64,000 bases of DNA, from positions 305,101 through 369,100 of the forward strand of contig NZ_CP036455.1 in the NCBI RefSeq assembly GCF_004323735.1, read 5' to 3'. Both the position numbers and the translations under genes were made by a program. Origin of the DNA: Streptomonospora litoralis (GTDB taxonomy: Bacteria > Actinomycetota > Actinomycetes > Streptosporangiales > Streptosporangiaceae). Below the pieces are notes generated by a model. The model did not search any database, was not told the origin of the DNA, and saw only the letters and a program-made list of their open reading frames with translations. Positions 19,316 through 28,217 of this stretch are shown in pieces; position 1 is the stretch's first letter, and each line of letters starts with the position of its first letter.

Positions 19316-20332
19316 TCACAGGAACACGCGGCCCGCGCGGGTGCGGTCGCGGATGGCGGCCATGCGCCGGGTGCTCGCGGGGCGGCTGGAGAGCAGGTTG
19401 TACAGGAACAGGAAGGGCCCCCGGTCGGTGCGGGCGCGCTCGGCCATCTCGCTCATGTTCACCTGTGCGTAGAGGTGCTTCCCGCCGACGAGCAGGCGGA
19501 TCGCATGAGCGCCCTCGGGGCAGTGCGCGTGCGCGTAGTTGTCGGCGGTGTACTCCCTCGCGCGGGAGAGGGAGGAGCCCAGCACCGGAACCAGCCGGCC
19601 CGCCGCCGTGCCGGTGCGCAGCCAGAAGGACGTGTGGCCGGCGGCGATATGACCGAGTTGGTGGGCGACGACGAAGCGCAGCGCGTCGGGGTCGCGCAAC
19701 CGGCCGCCGATCTCGAACAGGTCGCTGGAGACCACGATGTAGCGGCGCGGGCCGTGGCTACCCGCCCAGGAACGCAGCCGCCCCCCGTCCTGACACACGT
19801 AGGCTTCGGGGGTGCATTCCAGGCCCATCTGCGCGCTCAGTCGGCGGATGGCGTGCTCCGCTTCGGGGAACTGCGTCGGGGATATCCGCACCGAGTGCGC
19901 GCGCTGGCGAGCTTGCAGCAGACCGCTTGCCGCCCAGCAGGTGCCCGGAACGCCCGCGAAGAGGATTCCGGCCCCCCATAGCGCGGCGCCCTCGGCGGTC
20001 GACAGCGTGTGGCCGGCTGCGGCGAGTACGACCGCGGTCACCAGCAGCGCGGCCGCGGTGAGAGGCCACTCCCAGGGATGGCGGCAGACCGGCGGGGGTT
20101 CGGTCGGCGGCCCGCCGCCGAGGCGGGGGACCGATCCCGCGGCGTGCGTGACGGGGCGAGTGGGAGCGCGGTGAGACGCAGCGGGCGCGGCCCGGAGCGC
20201 GCGAGGCTGCTGCCGGCGGGAGAGCGGTGCCGGGGTGCGCGTGCGCGCCGAACGCGGCGGCACCGCCCGCGTGGCCGTCCGCGGTGGTGGCATGCGGTGC
20301 TGACCGCCGTCGGAGGCCGCCTTCTGCGTCAT
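19316..20332 (-). CDS. M48-like membrane metallopeptidase homologue with HQLGH instead of HExxH
   Basis: 338 residues. The first 85 are basic, Pro/Ala-rich and disordered. Two hydrophobic segments follow (about 89-108 and 113-137), then a cytosolic M48-like domain: VSSDLFEIGGRLRDPDALRFVVAHQLGHIAAGH. The zinc ligands His224, His228 and Glu260 (SRAREYTADNYA) are kept, but the catalytic Glu is Gln225 (codon CAA). Known M48 enzymes need that Glu, so this is likely inactive or regulatory. GGGGGAGGG precedes the chosen ATG; an in-frame start 18 codons upstream is weaker. It follows the DivIVA-motif genes on the same strand, separated by a hairpin. Confidence 0.75.
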   Translation of the reverse strand: MTQKAASDGGQHRMPPPRTATRAVPPRSARTRTPAPLSRRQQPRALRAAPAASHRAPTRPVTHAAGSVPRLGGGPPTEPPPVCRHPWEWPLTAAALLVTAVVLAAAGHTLSTAEGAALWGAGILFAGVPGTCWAASGLLQARQRAHSVRISPTQFPEAEHAIRRLSAQMGLECTPEAYVCQDGGRLRSWAGSHGPRRYIVVSSDLFEIGGRLRDPDALRFVVAHQLGHIAAGHTSFWLRTGTAAGRLVPVLGSSLSRAREYTADNYAHAHCPEGAHAIRLLVGGKHLYAQVNMSEMAERARTDRGPFLFLYNLLSSRPASTRRMAAIRDRTRAGRVFL

Positions 20333-20529
20333 GGTGCTGCCCTCCCCCGTACGCCGTGCCTGCTGCGACACGCGCCTGCACGCCAAGTTATCGCATATTA
20401 CTTTCCGTATCGGATCGTGGTTGAAGCAATTTGAGCGTGTCCGCAGGAGCGGATCTTGCGGGTGGTCCGCTTCGTGGGGAATCGTGCGGCTGCTCGCGGC
20501 GGAACGGCTGCGCGTCCCGTCCGGCCGAT

Positions 20530-20571
20530 GTGCGGGAGCACGGCGGTTCGGCGGCCGCCGTACTCCCGCAC
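20530..20571 (-). terminator. Hairpin downstream of the 251-residue DivIVA-motif gene
   Basis: Arms 20530-20546 and 20555-20571 form 16 base pairs with one mismatch around an 8-base loop. It starts 14 bases beyond the gene end at 20585 and lies before the M48-like gene, so it probably terminates or attenuates the upstream minus-strand operon. There is no T tract. Confidence 0.55.
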
Positions 20572-20584
20572 CCCGGCCCGCGGC

Positions 20585-21340
20585 CTATCGGGCCTCTTCG
20601 TAGTGCCGGAACTCCTGGGCGAGGAAATCGAGGAACGCGTCGACTTGGGCGGGGTCGTAACCGGGCCGGGCACGCGTGGTGGAGAACTGGACCCGGTCCA
20701 CCTGGGCGGCGGTCAGCGGTGCGCGCTCGGAGTGGCCGTGCAGCAGCGCCTCCAGCGTGGTCTCTGCGCTGTCGAGGAACGCGTCGACCTCCTCCTCGTT
20801 GTAGCCCGTGGTGAGCCGGGTCGTGGAGAACTGCTGGTTGCGGATGTCCTCGGGGCGCAGTGCCGGCCGTCCGCCCCGTGCCGAGGGCGGCGGCTCGGAC
20901 GGTGCGGGAGGCGGCCCCGTCGGCACCGGAGGCGGTCCCATCGGATTCGGAGGCGGAGGGGGAGGGCCGGGCGCCGCCTCGCCGGGATGGTGCCGCGGGT
21001 TGCGCGGGGCCTGCGGCGCTTGGAGCGGGCGGGCGGTCTCGGGCCACGCGGCCTCGGAGGGGCGGACAAGCCCGTGCGCCCGGAGATCGGCGGCGACCAC
21101 GTCGAGGAAGTGGTCGACTTCCTCCTCGTCGTAACCCGGGCTCAGCCGCGTGGTCCGGAACTTGGCGCCCTCGACCTCCTCGGCGGTTATGGGCGGCCCG
21201 GAGCGCGGTCCCCCCTGGAGGCCCACGAGCGTGGCCTCGACCCGGTCGAGCAGGACGTCGACGTCGTCCTCGTTGTATCCGGCGCGCAGGCGCACCGTGT
21301 TGAACTGCTTGCTTCGGATGTCAGCCGGTGTCAGAGGCAT
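20585..21340 (-). CDS. Protein with four DivIVA-type motifs and a proline-rich hinge
   Basis: 251 residues. Four copies of a short DivIVA N-terminal motif occur: residues 5-40 (IRSKQFNTVRLRAGYNEDDV), 52-88 (KFRTTRLSPGYDEEEV), 163-200 (QQFSTTRLTTGYNEEEV) and 211-247 (VQFSTTRARPGYDPAQV). Pairs 1-2 and 3-4 are split by a Pro/Gly-rich hinge (91-160). In DivIVA/Wag31 this motif forms a membrane-binding coiled-coil dimer that marks curved poles and guides tip growth. There is no long coiled-coil tail here, so it is not Wag31 itself. It follows a second four-motif gene and an amidase on the same strand, suggesting a cell-envelope role. Confidence 0.75.
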   Translation of the reverse strand: MPLTPADIRSKQFNTVRLRAGYNEDDVDVLLDRVEATLVGLQGGPRSGPPITAEEVEGAKFRTTRLSPGYDEEEVDHFLDVVAADLRAHGLVRPSEAAWPETARPLQAPQAPRNPRHHPGEAAPGPPPPPPNPMGPPPVPTGPPPAPSEPPPSARGGRPALRPEDIRNQQFSTTRLTTGYNEEEVDAFLDSAETTLEALLHGHSERAPLTAAQVDRVQFSTTRARPGYDPAQVDAFLDFLAQEFRHYEEAR

Positions 21341-21533
21341 GGGTACATTGTGCCGATTCCCGGGCGGTGCACGAGCAGGGCCCGCGGGACTTCGCCCAGG
21401 TCGGGCCCGCGGCGGCCGCGCGGTGGGGCGGGCGCGGCGCGCCGGAGCGCCCGTGGCGCGCCGCATACGGAGGAGAAGCAGGTCAAAGCGCTGTGTGCGC
21501 ACCGGGTTGCGTCGGGGCCGCGGCCGCGGGCGG

Positions 21534-22109
21534 TCAGCCGGCGGCGGGAGGGCCGCCCTCCAGTTCGGTGCACAGCGCATCGACGGCGGCGTCCACCTGC
21601 CCGCGGTCGAACCCGCGCAGCGTCTTGGGCAGCGCGTCGCGCCCGCGGCGCAGTTCGGCGGCAGCGGTGCGGGCCGCCGCCGCGTCGGCGCTCCCGCTGC
21701 GCAGCGCACGTATCGCCGCGACGCCGGATTCGACGAGCTCCGCCGTGTCGCGGGAGTCGTAGCCGCGCAGGACGCGGTCGAAGGCGAACTCCGGCTCCGC
21801 CTGCTCGGCGCGCTGCGGCGCCGCGCCTTCCGTGCTCCGGGCCGCCGCGAGCCGCTCCAGCAGCCGCTCGCAGGCCGCGTGTACCTGGGTGCGGTCGTAA
21901 CCGCGCAGCACGACGTCGAAGGAGGCCAGGCTGCGGGCCTCGTCGAGGGTGACCGCGTGCGGGGAGGCGGGTTCGGCGATGGTCCGCAGCACAGCCTCCA
22001 GCAGGGTCTCCACCTGGCTGCGGTCGTAGCCGCGCAGCACGACGTCGAACTCCAGCGGGGCGTCGGCGGCGTCCCGCGACGCCTCGGGTGTGGGGGATGA
22101 ATCCGTCAT
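21534..22109 (-). CDS. Second protein with four diverged DivIVA-like motifs
   Basis: 191 residues. The motif FDVVLRGYDRSQV (21-33) recurs as FDVVLRGYDRTQV (64-76), FDRVLRGYDSRDT (110-122) and PKTLRGFDRGQV (161-172), each followed by a short amphipathic helix. This is the GYD..QV core of DivIVA N-terminal domains, but more degenerate than in the neighbour at 20585. No signal peptide or membrane segment is seen, so it is cytosolic and perhaps membrane-associated through these motifs. It lies 45 bases behind the amidase gene and 193 bases before the other four-motif gene, probably in one operon. Function is unknown. Confidence 0.7.
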   Translation of the reverse strand: MTDSSPTPEASRDAADAPLEFDVVLRGYDRSQVETLLEAVLRTIAEPASPHAVTLDEARSLASFDVVLRGYDRTQVHAACERLLERLAAARSTEGAAPQRAEQAEPEFAFDRVLRGYDSRDTAELVESGVAAIRALRSGSADAAAARTAAAELRRGRDALPKTLRGFDRGQVDAAVDALCTELEGGPPAAG

Positions 22110-22154
22110 CGCGCCAGTATCCTGCAGACCCCCTCAAGCAGGACACCGGGGTCC

Positions 22155-23054
22155 CTACCCGTCGTGCCCGCCCTGTTCGTCCCGCAGGAACCGGCTGATG
22201 CCCGCGGCGATGGATTCGGCGGCACTCTCCCGCCATTCGGGGTCCGTCAGCTTCGCGGCATCGGCGCTGTTGCGCATGTTGCCGGCCTCCAGGAAGACCT
22301 TGGGCACATCGGAGAGGTTGAGTCCGCCCAGGTCCGTGCGCAGGTCCAGACCGTCCTCGGCGATGTAGTCGGCCCGCGGGCGGCCGGTGCCCTCCTCGAA
22401 CTCCGCGCGCAGGTCCACGGCCAGGCGGTGGGAGGGTTCCGCGATGTCGTCGGTGTAGCCGTCCAGTTCGCCGGGCGCGATGACATGGAAACCGCGGCCG
22501 CTGGGCGGACCGCCGTCGGCGTGGATGGAGATCGCGGCGTCGGCGCGGGCCTCGTTGCCGATCTCGGCGCGCTCGGTGATGCACGGCCCGACGCTCTCGT
22601 CGTCCTCGCGGGTGAGCACCACCTCGGCGCCCCGCTCCTCCAGGTGGCTGCGCAGCCGCTTGGCGACGTCCCAGTTGAACGCGTGCTCGGTGTAGCCGGT
22701 GTCGGTCTCCGCGCCCACCGTGTCGCACGCTTTTCGCCCGTGGCCCGCGTCCACGGATTCGCTGATGCGGTCGGGCGCATCGGCGTTGCCGCCGTTGTGG
22801 CCCGGGTCGACGACCACGGTGGCGCCTTCCAGCGGCCCGGCGGGTTCCGACGCGCCGGGTGTGCCGCCGGGTCCGTCGGCGGAGCCGCGGTTGTCGGCGG
22901 CCGTGGAGCCGGGGGAACCGGGTGGGGGAGCGGCCGACGGGGCGGGTGTGCTGCTCCCGGTGGCCGCCGCGCATCCGGAGAGGGCGAGGACGGCCGCCGC
23001 GGCGAACGGGGCGAATCGCGGCGTCGTCCCCGCTACGGCGGTTTTCATGCGCAT
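22155..23054 (-). CDS. N-acetylmuramoyl-L-alanine amidase, lipoprotein (Amidase_3)
   Basis: 299 residues. Lipobox LSGC near residue 28, then a Ser/Pro/Gly/Ala-rich linker to about 75. The catalytic domain has the Amidase_3 zinc set: VVVDPGHNGGN (His), TGYTEHAFNWDVAKRL (Glu), AAISIHADGG (His) and the catalytic Glu of VFLEAGNMRN. It is a surface-anchored peptidoglycan amidase that cuts between MurNAc and the stem peptide; the layout recalls mycobacterial Rv3717-like enzymes. It is first in a minus-strand run with the two DivIVA-motif genes, which suggests coordinated wall remodelling. The ATG three codons inside is a possible alternative start. Confidence 0.85.
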   Translation of the reverse strand: MRMKTAVAGTTPRFAPFAAAAVLALSGCAAATGSSTPAPSAAPPPGSPGSTAADNRGSADGPGGTPGASEPAGPLEGATVVVDPGHNGGNADAPDRISESVDAGHGRKACDTVGAETDTGYTEHAFNWDVAKRLRSHLEERGAEVVLTREDDESVGPCITERAEIGNEARADAAISIHADGGPPSGRGFHVIAPGELDGYTDDIAEPSHRLAVDLRAEFEEGTGRPRADYIAEDGLDLRTDLGGLNLSDVPKVFLEAGNMRNSADAAKLTDPEWRESAAESIAAGISRFLRDEQGGHDG

Positions 23055-23234
23055 GATGGCTCAGGGGGTCCTTGCGTCGGCGGTGGGGGCGGATCACCAA
23101 CCTAGCCGCTCTGCGGAACTTTTGCCGCGGCTGACGCGTCATATCGTGAGTAGTGCGGTGATCCGATCCCGACCGCGCGCGGCCCGTCCGCGCCGGCCGG
23201 ATCGCCCAGCCACACCGATGCCGAGGTGAAGTCA

Positions 23235-23594
23235 ATGCGCAAGAGCAATCGCGCCGCCGCCGGGGCCGCGGCGTGGCAGGCCGTGCAGCACAGCAACCGG
23301 CCCGGCACGCCGGGGGTGGGGGAGCGCGTCGCCGCGCTTCCGCGCATGCTGGGGTCGCGCCTGCGCGGCCGTTACGACGGCCTCACCGTTCCGCGGCTGC
23401 TGATGTTCCTCCTGGCGGTCGCCTACGTCGCCTCTCCCATCGACCTGGTTCCCGAACTGTTCGTGCCGCTGCTGGGCCTGGCCGACGACGTCGGTGTCGC
23501 GGTCTGGCTCGCCACCAGCCTGATGGGCGAGACCGAGCGCTTCCTGCACTGGGAGCAGCGCGAGGGCCACGTGCAGGGCCGCGTCGTCGGCTGA
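23235..23594 (+). CDS. DUF1232 (YkvA-type) small membrane protein
   Basis: 119 residues. After a basic N-terminus there is one clear DUF1232 core: LLMFLLAVAYVASPIDLVPELFVPLLGLADDVGVAVW, here quoted in family order and occupying about residues 53-90. The SPID(L/I)(I/V)PE motif and a single re-entrant or membrane segment define the family, whose function is unknown. The ATG at 23235 follows GAGGTGA at five bases and was preferred to the GTG at 23226. It is divergent from the amidase gene. A perfect 16-bp hairpin lies 51 bases downstream. Confidence 0.82.
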   Translation: MRKSNRAAAGAAAWQAVQHSNRPGTPGVGERVAALPRMLGSRLRGRYDGLTVPRLLMFLLAVAYVASPIDLVPELFVPLLGLADDVGVAVWLATSLMGETERFLHWEQREGHVQGRVVG

Positions 23595-23644
23595 GCGGCC
23601 GACCGCGGCCGTACCGCCCGCCCCGCCCTGCCGCGGAAGCCGAT

Positions 23645-23681
23645 CGAGCGAGCCCGCTCCGCCGCGGAGCGGGCTCGCTCG
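23645..23681 (+). terminator. Strong hairpin terminator after the DUF1232 gene
   Basis: A perfect 16-bp stem: 23645-23660 (CGAGCGAGCCCGCTCC) pairs with 23666-23681, with a 5-base loop GCCGC. It is GC-rich and lacks a T tract, as is common in actinobacteria. It isolates the following GH74 gene from upstream transcription. Confidence 0.7.
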
Positions 23682-23987
23682 TCTGCCGCCCGCCACCCCC
23701 GGGGTGCATGCCGCGCCGATCCGCGCCTTGATCGGCCCCTCTGACGTCCCAGAACGCCGCGTGCTCCGCACACGCTGTGAAATCGGGCGCTTTCCGGGTG
23801 TTGACGCGGTCGTGTGTTTCTCCGCAAACTAACCGCGACGCTCCGCCCGCACGCGTCGGCACCACTGCCCTCCCCCTCACCCGGAAAGGTCATCCGTCGA
23901 AACGGAATCGAAGCGGTTCGACGACTCCCCGCCGCCTCACCGGCGCCGTCGCGCGAGCGGGCCATCCCCCACCGCAAGGAGCCCCAC
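23682..23987 (+). promoter_or_regulatory. Leader and promoter region of the GH74 gene
   Basis: A TTGACG at 23801-23806 could be a -35, but the -10 candidate (CAAACT near 23825) is weak. The frame upstream of the GTG start is open but not protein-like. No clear sugar-regulator operator (for example a CebR-type palindrome) was found. Confidence 0.3.
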
Positions 23988-26402
23988 GTGACCTCGGCAT
24001 CCCGCCCCTCCCGCCGTCTCGCCTCTCCCCCGCGCACGCGCAGCGCGTTCACCCCCTTGCGGCCCTTCGACCGCCCGACCCTGCGCTCACCCCGCCCGGG
24101 GGCCGCAGCGGCGGCCGCTCTGATCGCAGCGGCGTCGCTGACCGGAACCGCCGCCACGGCCGATCCCGCCTCGGCCGATTGGAACGGCCAGTGGCAGCGC
24201 GCCAACGAGTGGCACAACGTGCAGATCGAGGGCGGCGGCTTCATCCCCGGCATCGTCTTCAACCAGTCCGAACCGGGCCTGGCTTACGCCCGCACCGACA
24301 TCGGCGGCGCCTACCGCTGGGACGAGGCGCAGCAGAAGTGGAGCCCGCTGCTCGACTGGGTCGGCTGGGACGACTGGGGCTGGACCGGGGTGGCCGGACT
24401 GGCCACCGACCCGGTCGACCCCGACCGGGTCTACGCCGCCGTGGGCACCTACACCAACGACTGGGACCCGAACAACGGCGCCATCCTGCGCTCCGCCGAC
24501 CGCGGCGAGACCTGGGAGGTGACCGAGTTGCCGTTCAAGCTGGGTGGGAACATGCCCGGCCGCGGCATCGAGCGGCTCTCCGTCGACCCCAACGACAACA
24601 GCGTGCTCTACCTGGGCGCCCCCAGCGGCCACGGGCTGTGGCGCAGCACCGACCACGGGCAGACGTGGTCGGAGGTGGCGTCCTTCCCCAACCCCGGCGA
24701 CTACGCCATGGACCCGGACGACTCATCTGGCCTCAACAGCGACAACCAGGGAGTCGGCTGGATCGCCTTCGACCGGAGCAGCGCGTCCCGGGGCGAGCGC
24801 ACCCAAGACATCTACGTCGGCGTGATGGACAAGCAGAACACCGTCTACCGCAGCACCGACGGCGGACAGAGTTGGGAGCGCATCCCCGGCCAGCCCGAGG
24901 GCCACCTGGCCATCGAGGGCGTGTTCGACCACGAGAACGGCCGGCTCTACATCTCCACCAGCGACACCGGCGGCCCCTACAGCGGCGGCAGCGGCGACGT
25001 GTGGAAGTTCGACACCGCGACCGGCGAGTGGACGAACATCAGCCCGGTTCCGTCCGACTCGGCCGACAACCACTTCGGCTACGGCGGGCTGACCATCGAC
25101 CGGCAGAACCCCGGCACCCTGATGGTCAGCACGCAGATCTCCTGGTGGCCCGACATCCAGATCTACCGGACCACGGACGGCGGCGAGAACTGGACGCAAG
25201 CGTGGCGCTACGGCGCCTACCCCGAGCGGATCAACCGCTACGAGATGGACATCTCCGACTCCCCGTGGCTGACCTTCGGCAACGATCCGCAGCCTCCCGT
25301 CACCTCGCCCAAGCTCGGCTGGATGACCCAGGCGATGGAGATCGACCCGTTCGACTCCGACCGGCTGATGTACGGCACCGGCGCCACCCTCTACGGCACG
25401 CGGGACCTGACCGACTGGGACTCCGACGAGACGGTCACCATCGAGCCGATGGCCCGCGGTATCGAGGAGACCGCCGTCAACGACCTCGCCGCACCGCCCG
25501 GCGACACCCCGCTGGTCTCGGCGCTGGGCGACATCGGCGGATTCCGCCACGAGGACCTGTCCGAGGTCCCCGACCTGATGCATACCGGCCCCTTCCACGG
25601 CACGGTCACTTCGCTGGACTTCGCCGAGTCGGCGGCGCAGCGGTTCGTGCGGGTGGGCCGCAACGACGACGACGCATCCGTCTCCCACATCGCCGTGTCC
25701 TCCGACGGAGGCGCCTCTTGGCGGCCCGGCGAGGAGCCCTCCGGCGTTACGGGAGCGGGCACCGTGGCCATGGCGGCCGACGGTTCGGCGATCGTGTGGA
25801 GCACCGAGGGGGCAGGAGTGCAGGTCTCCACCGACTCCGCGGCCTCCTGGTCGGCGTCCTCGGGCGTTCCCGCGGGCGCGCGCGTACAGGCCGACCGCGC
25901 CGACCCGGACGTCTTCTACGCCCATGCCGACGGGGCCTTCTACGTCAGCACCGACGGCGGGGCGACCTTCCAGGAGTCCGCCGCCCGAGGGCTGCCGCAG
26001 AGCAGCGTCCGTTTCGCCGCCGTCCCCGGCCGTGCGGGCGACGTCTGGCTGGCCGGGGGCAGCGAGGGCGGCGCCTACGGACTGTGGCACTCGACCGACT
26101 CCGGCGCCACCTTCGAGCGCGTCGCCGACGTGGACCAGGCCGACACCGTCGGGTTCGGCAAGGCCAAGCCCGGCTCGGACTACCCGGCGATCTACACGAG
26201 CGCCGAGATCAACGGCACGCGCGGGATCTTCCGGTCCGACGACGGCGGGTCGAGCTGGATCCGCGTCAACGACGACCAGCACCAATGGGGCTGGACCGGA
26301 GCCGCCATCACCGGCGACCCCGATGTCTACGGGCGGGTCTACGTGTCCACCAACGGCCGCGGCATCGTCTACGGCGACGTCCAGCCCTACTGGCGGCGCT
26401 GA
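23988..26402 (+). CDS. Secreted GH74 xyloglucanase
   Basis: 804 residues. A long basic N-terminus and hydrophobic stretch AAAAALIAAASLTG form the signal peptide, cut near residue 57. The rest is the double seven-bladed propeller of GH74, with repeated Asp-box-like STDGG...W turns (RSTDGGQSW, RTTDGGENW, RSDDGGSSW). Catalytic Asp104 lies in RTDIGGAYRW and Asp515 in LGDIGGFRHEDL, both conserved positions. The enzyme cleaves the beta-1,4-glucan backbone of xyloglucan. No cellulose-binding module is attached. AAGGAG six bases before the GTG supports this start; an ATG at 23814 is in frame but would spoil the signal peptide. A ROK regulator converges on it. Confidence 0.93.
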   Translation: MTSASRPSRRLASPPRTRSAFTPLRPFDRPTLRSPRPGAAAAAALIAAASLTGTAATADPASADWNGQWQRANEWHNVQIEGGGFIPGIVFNQSEPGLAYARTDIGGAYRWDEAQQKWSPLLDWVGWDDWGWTGVAGLATDPVDPDRVYAAVGTYTNDWDPNNGAILRSADRGETWEVTELPFKLGGNMPGRGIERLSVDPNDNSVLYLGAPSGHGLWRSTDHGQTWSEVASFPNPGDYAMDPDDSSGLNSDNQGVGWIAFDRSSASRGERTQDIYVGVMDKQNTVYRSTDGGQSWERIPGQPEGHLAIEGVFDHENGRLYISTSDTGGPYSGGSGDVWKFDTATGEWTNISPVPSDSADNHFGYGGLTIDRQNPGTLMVSTQISWWPDIQIYRTTDGGENWTQAWRYGAYPERINRYEMDISDSPWLTFGNDPQPPVTSPKLGWMTQAMEIDPFDSDRLMYGTGATLYGTRDLTDWDSDETVTIEPMARGIEETAVNDLAAPPGDTPLVSALGDIGGFRHEDLSEVPDLMHTGPFHGTVTSLDFAESAAQRFVRVGRNDDDASVSHIAVSSDGGASWRPGEEPSGVTGAGTVAMAADGSAIVWSTEGAGVQVSTDSAASWSASSGVPAGARVQADRADPDVFYAHADGAFYVSTDGGATFQESAARGLPQSSVRFAAVPGRAGDVWLAGGSEGGAYGLWHSTDSGATFERVADVDQADTVGFGKAKPGSDYPAIYTSAEINGTRGIFRSDDGGSSWIRVNDDQHQWGWTGAAITGDPDVYGRVYVSTNGRGIVYGDVQPYWRR

Positions 26403-26439
26403 CAGCCGACAGCAAACCGGCGGCGGGCGGCGGGCCTTC

Positions 26440-26566
26440 CCGCTCGCGCGCCCCGCCGCCGGTCCGCCGGCCCGTTGGGCACGGGCCAAGCCCCCGCCGT
26501 CCTCGGCGCCGCTTTAGACCACCGATCCACCCGGTAGACAACAAGGCCGCACAGCAGACCGGCGTT
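26440..26566 (+). repeat. Dispersed intergenic repeat, copy B
   Basis: This contains the right-hand modules in the same order as copy A: GCCGTCCTCGGCGCCGCTTT, then CACCCGGTAGACAACAAGG and CCGCACAGCAGACCGGCGTT. The left part (26440-26490) is more diverged. It fills most of the 176-base spacer between the convergent GH74 and ROK genes. Confidence 0.55.
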
Positions 26567-26578
26567 CTCAACCACGAC

Positions 26579-27859
26579 CTAGGAGGCCCCTTCGTCGGCC
26601 GCGGCGACACCGTCAACCTGCCGCGGGGGGAGCGGCAGCCGCCCGCTCTCCAGGGCGTCGACCATCGCCACCGCTCCGCCCCGCGCAGCCGCGCTCAAGC
26701 CCAGGGACGAGGTCTCGACGAAGCAGCCCCCCGCGTCCGGCGCGAAGGCCAGCTCGCGTACCCCCGAGCGGCAGGAGGGCAGCAGCCACGGCGCCAGCGG
26801 TACGAAATAGCCGCCGAGCACCACCGCGGCCGGGTTGACCAGGTTGACCAGCATCGCCGCACCCCGCCCCAGCCAGGTGCCCGCCGTGTGCAGAGCCTCG
26901 ACGGCGGTGGGCTCCTCTGCGGCGGCGCGGTCGACGGCGGTCTCCACCAGGTCGGCGAGGTCGGCGCGGGTAAGCGCGCCCGCGGGGAAGCGGTCGGGCA
27001 GGGCCGCCCGCAGGATCGACTCGATTCCGGCCAGCGCCTCCAGGCAGCCGCGGCGACCGCAACCGCAGGCGGGGCCGTCCTCGACCATGCGCACGTGGCC
27101 GATCTCGCCGGCGAATCCGGCCGAACCGCGCAGCAGTTCGCCGTTCATCAGCAGGCCCGCGCCGATTCCCACTTCGCCGGTGATGTAGACGAGGTCGCCG
27201 GTGCGGGCCAGGTGGCCGCCGCGGTACTCGGCCACCGCGCCGAGGTTGGCGTCGTTGTCGACGAGGACCGGGATCGGTGACGGTGCCGCGTCGTGCAGCA
27301 GTTCCTCCAGCAGACTGCGCAGGGGGGTCCCGCGCCAGGCGAGGTTGGGTGCTCGCGTGACGATCCCGCCGGGGGAGTCGACGAGCCCCGGCACCGCCAC
27401 GCTCAGTCCGATGACGCTGCGGTGGCTCAGGGCGGGGTCGGCCACGACCGCCCGCACGGCGTCCGCGATGCGGTGCGCGCACGCGTCGGCACCGGCGGAG
27501 CGCGCGTCGAAGGCGATGTGCCTGGTGAGCAGGTCGCGCTCCAGCAGGTCCACGGCGACCACCGACAGGTAGTCGACGTTGACCTCGATCCCGATCGCGG
27601 CGATGGTGAGGCCGTCCAGCGCGAGCATCACGCCCGGCCGCCCTACGCGGCGCTCGGCGGACTCTCCGGTCTCGCACAGCAGACCGCGCGCGATGAGGTC
27701 GGCGACGAGGCTGGAGACGGTGGTCTTGTTCAGCCCCGTGGCGGCGGCCACGGCGGCGCGGGAGCAGGGAGCCAGCGTGCGCACGGCCCGCAGCACCGTA
27801 CCCAGGTTGGCTTCGCGGACGTCGTGGAAGCCGGTGGGGCCGACGCGCATGTCCCGCAT
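26579..27859 (-). CDS. ROK-family transcriptional regulator
   Basis: 426 residues, the usual size for ROK repressors with an N-terminal HTH. Residues about 15-75 form the MarR-like HTH (ANLGTVLRAVRTLAPCSRAAVAAATGL, NKTTVSSLVADLIARGLL). The sugar-kinase-like body follows: VLVDNDANLGAVAEYRGG, GEVGIGAGLLMNGELLRG, and GFAGEIGHVRM. The zinc motif CGCGRRGCLEAL is complete. ROK repressors respond to a sugar or sugar phosphate; XylR/NagC-like proteins are examples. The effector is unknown, but the convergent GH74 neighbour makes a xyloglucan-derived sugar plausible. GGGAGGGAGG precedes the ATG. Confidence 0.88.
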   Translation of the reverse strand: MRDMRVGPTGFHDVREANLGTVLRAVRTLAPCSRAAVAAATGLNKTTVSSLVADLIARGLLCETGESAERRVGRPGVMLALDGLTIAAIGIEVNVDYLSVVAVDLLERDLLTRHIAFDARSAGADACAHRIADAVRAVVADPALSHRSVIGLSVAVPGLVDSPGGIVTRAPNLAWRGTPLRSLLEELLHDAAPSPIPVLVDNDANLGAVAEYRGGHLARTGDLVYITGEVGIGAGLLMNGELLRGSAGFAGEIGHVRMVEDGPACGCGRRGCLEALAGIESILRAALPDRFPAGALTRADLADLVETAVDRAAAEEPTAVEALHTAGTWLGRGAAMLVNLVNPAAVVLGGYFVPLAPWLLPSCRSGVRELAFAPDAGGCFVETSSLGLSAAARGGAVAMVDALESGRLPLPPRQVDGVAAADEGAS

Positions 27860-28126
27860 GTCGCCTCCCTCCCGGCGTCCACGGGCCCGCGGGCCGGGCG
27901 CGATCCGTGCCTGGTGCGGCGGCTCGGATCGGTGGCCGCCGGTTCATCCGCGAACATACCGACACCTTCCGCTCTGCGGCAAAGCTGCCCACCCCGCACA
28001 GCAGGGAAGACGCGGGCGTTTCGCGGACCGGCCCCCCGGGGGTGGGCTTTCCGGGGCCTGGGAGCGGAGTGGCGGCTGTCAGGTAGTTCCCGGTGGGTGC
28101 CTCGCCGGCGGTTCCCGGCATGCGGA
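27860..28126. other. Spacer upstream of the ROK gene
   Basis: Contains the ROK promoter region. No operator palindrome stands out, and no gene is seen on either strand. Confidence 0.35.
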
Positions 28127-28153
28127 AGGGCGGGCCGCGGCGCGGCCCGCCCT
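28127..28153 (-). terminator. Hairpin terminator of bldC
   Basis: AGGGCGGGCCG pairs perfectly with CGGCCCGCCCT around a 5-base loop; symmetry extends to 13 bp. It lies 64 bases beyond the bldC stop on the minus strand and no other gene ends here. Confidence 0.6.
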
Positions 28154-28217
28154 CACTGATCGAGGAACCGTGCGCTCCCCGGTCGATCCCCCCGGATACG
28201 GCACAAGCCGGGGGAGA

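Noticed and set aside
23777-27280. Plus-strand 1167-codon frame across the GH74 and ROK genes
   Set aside because: It crosses the ends of two convergent genes in another frame and is Arg-rich, so it is a shadow.
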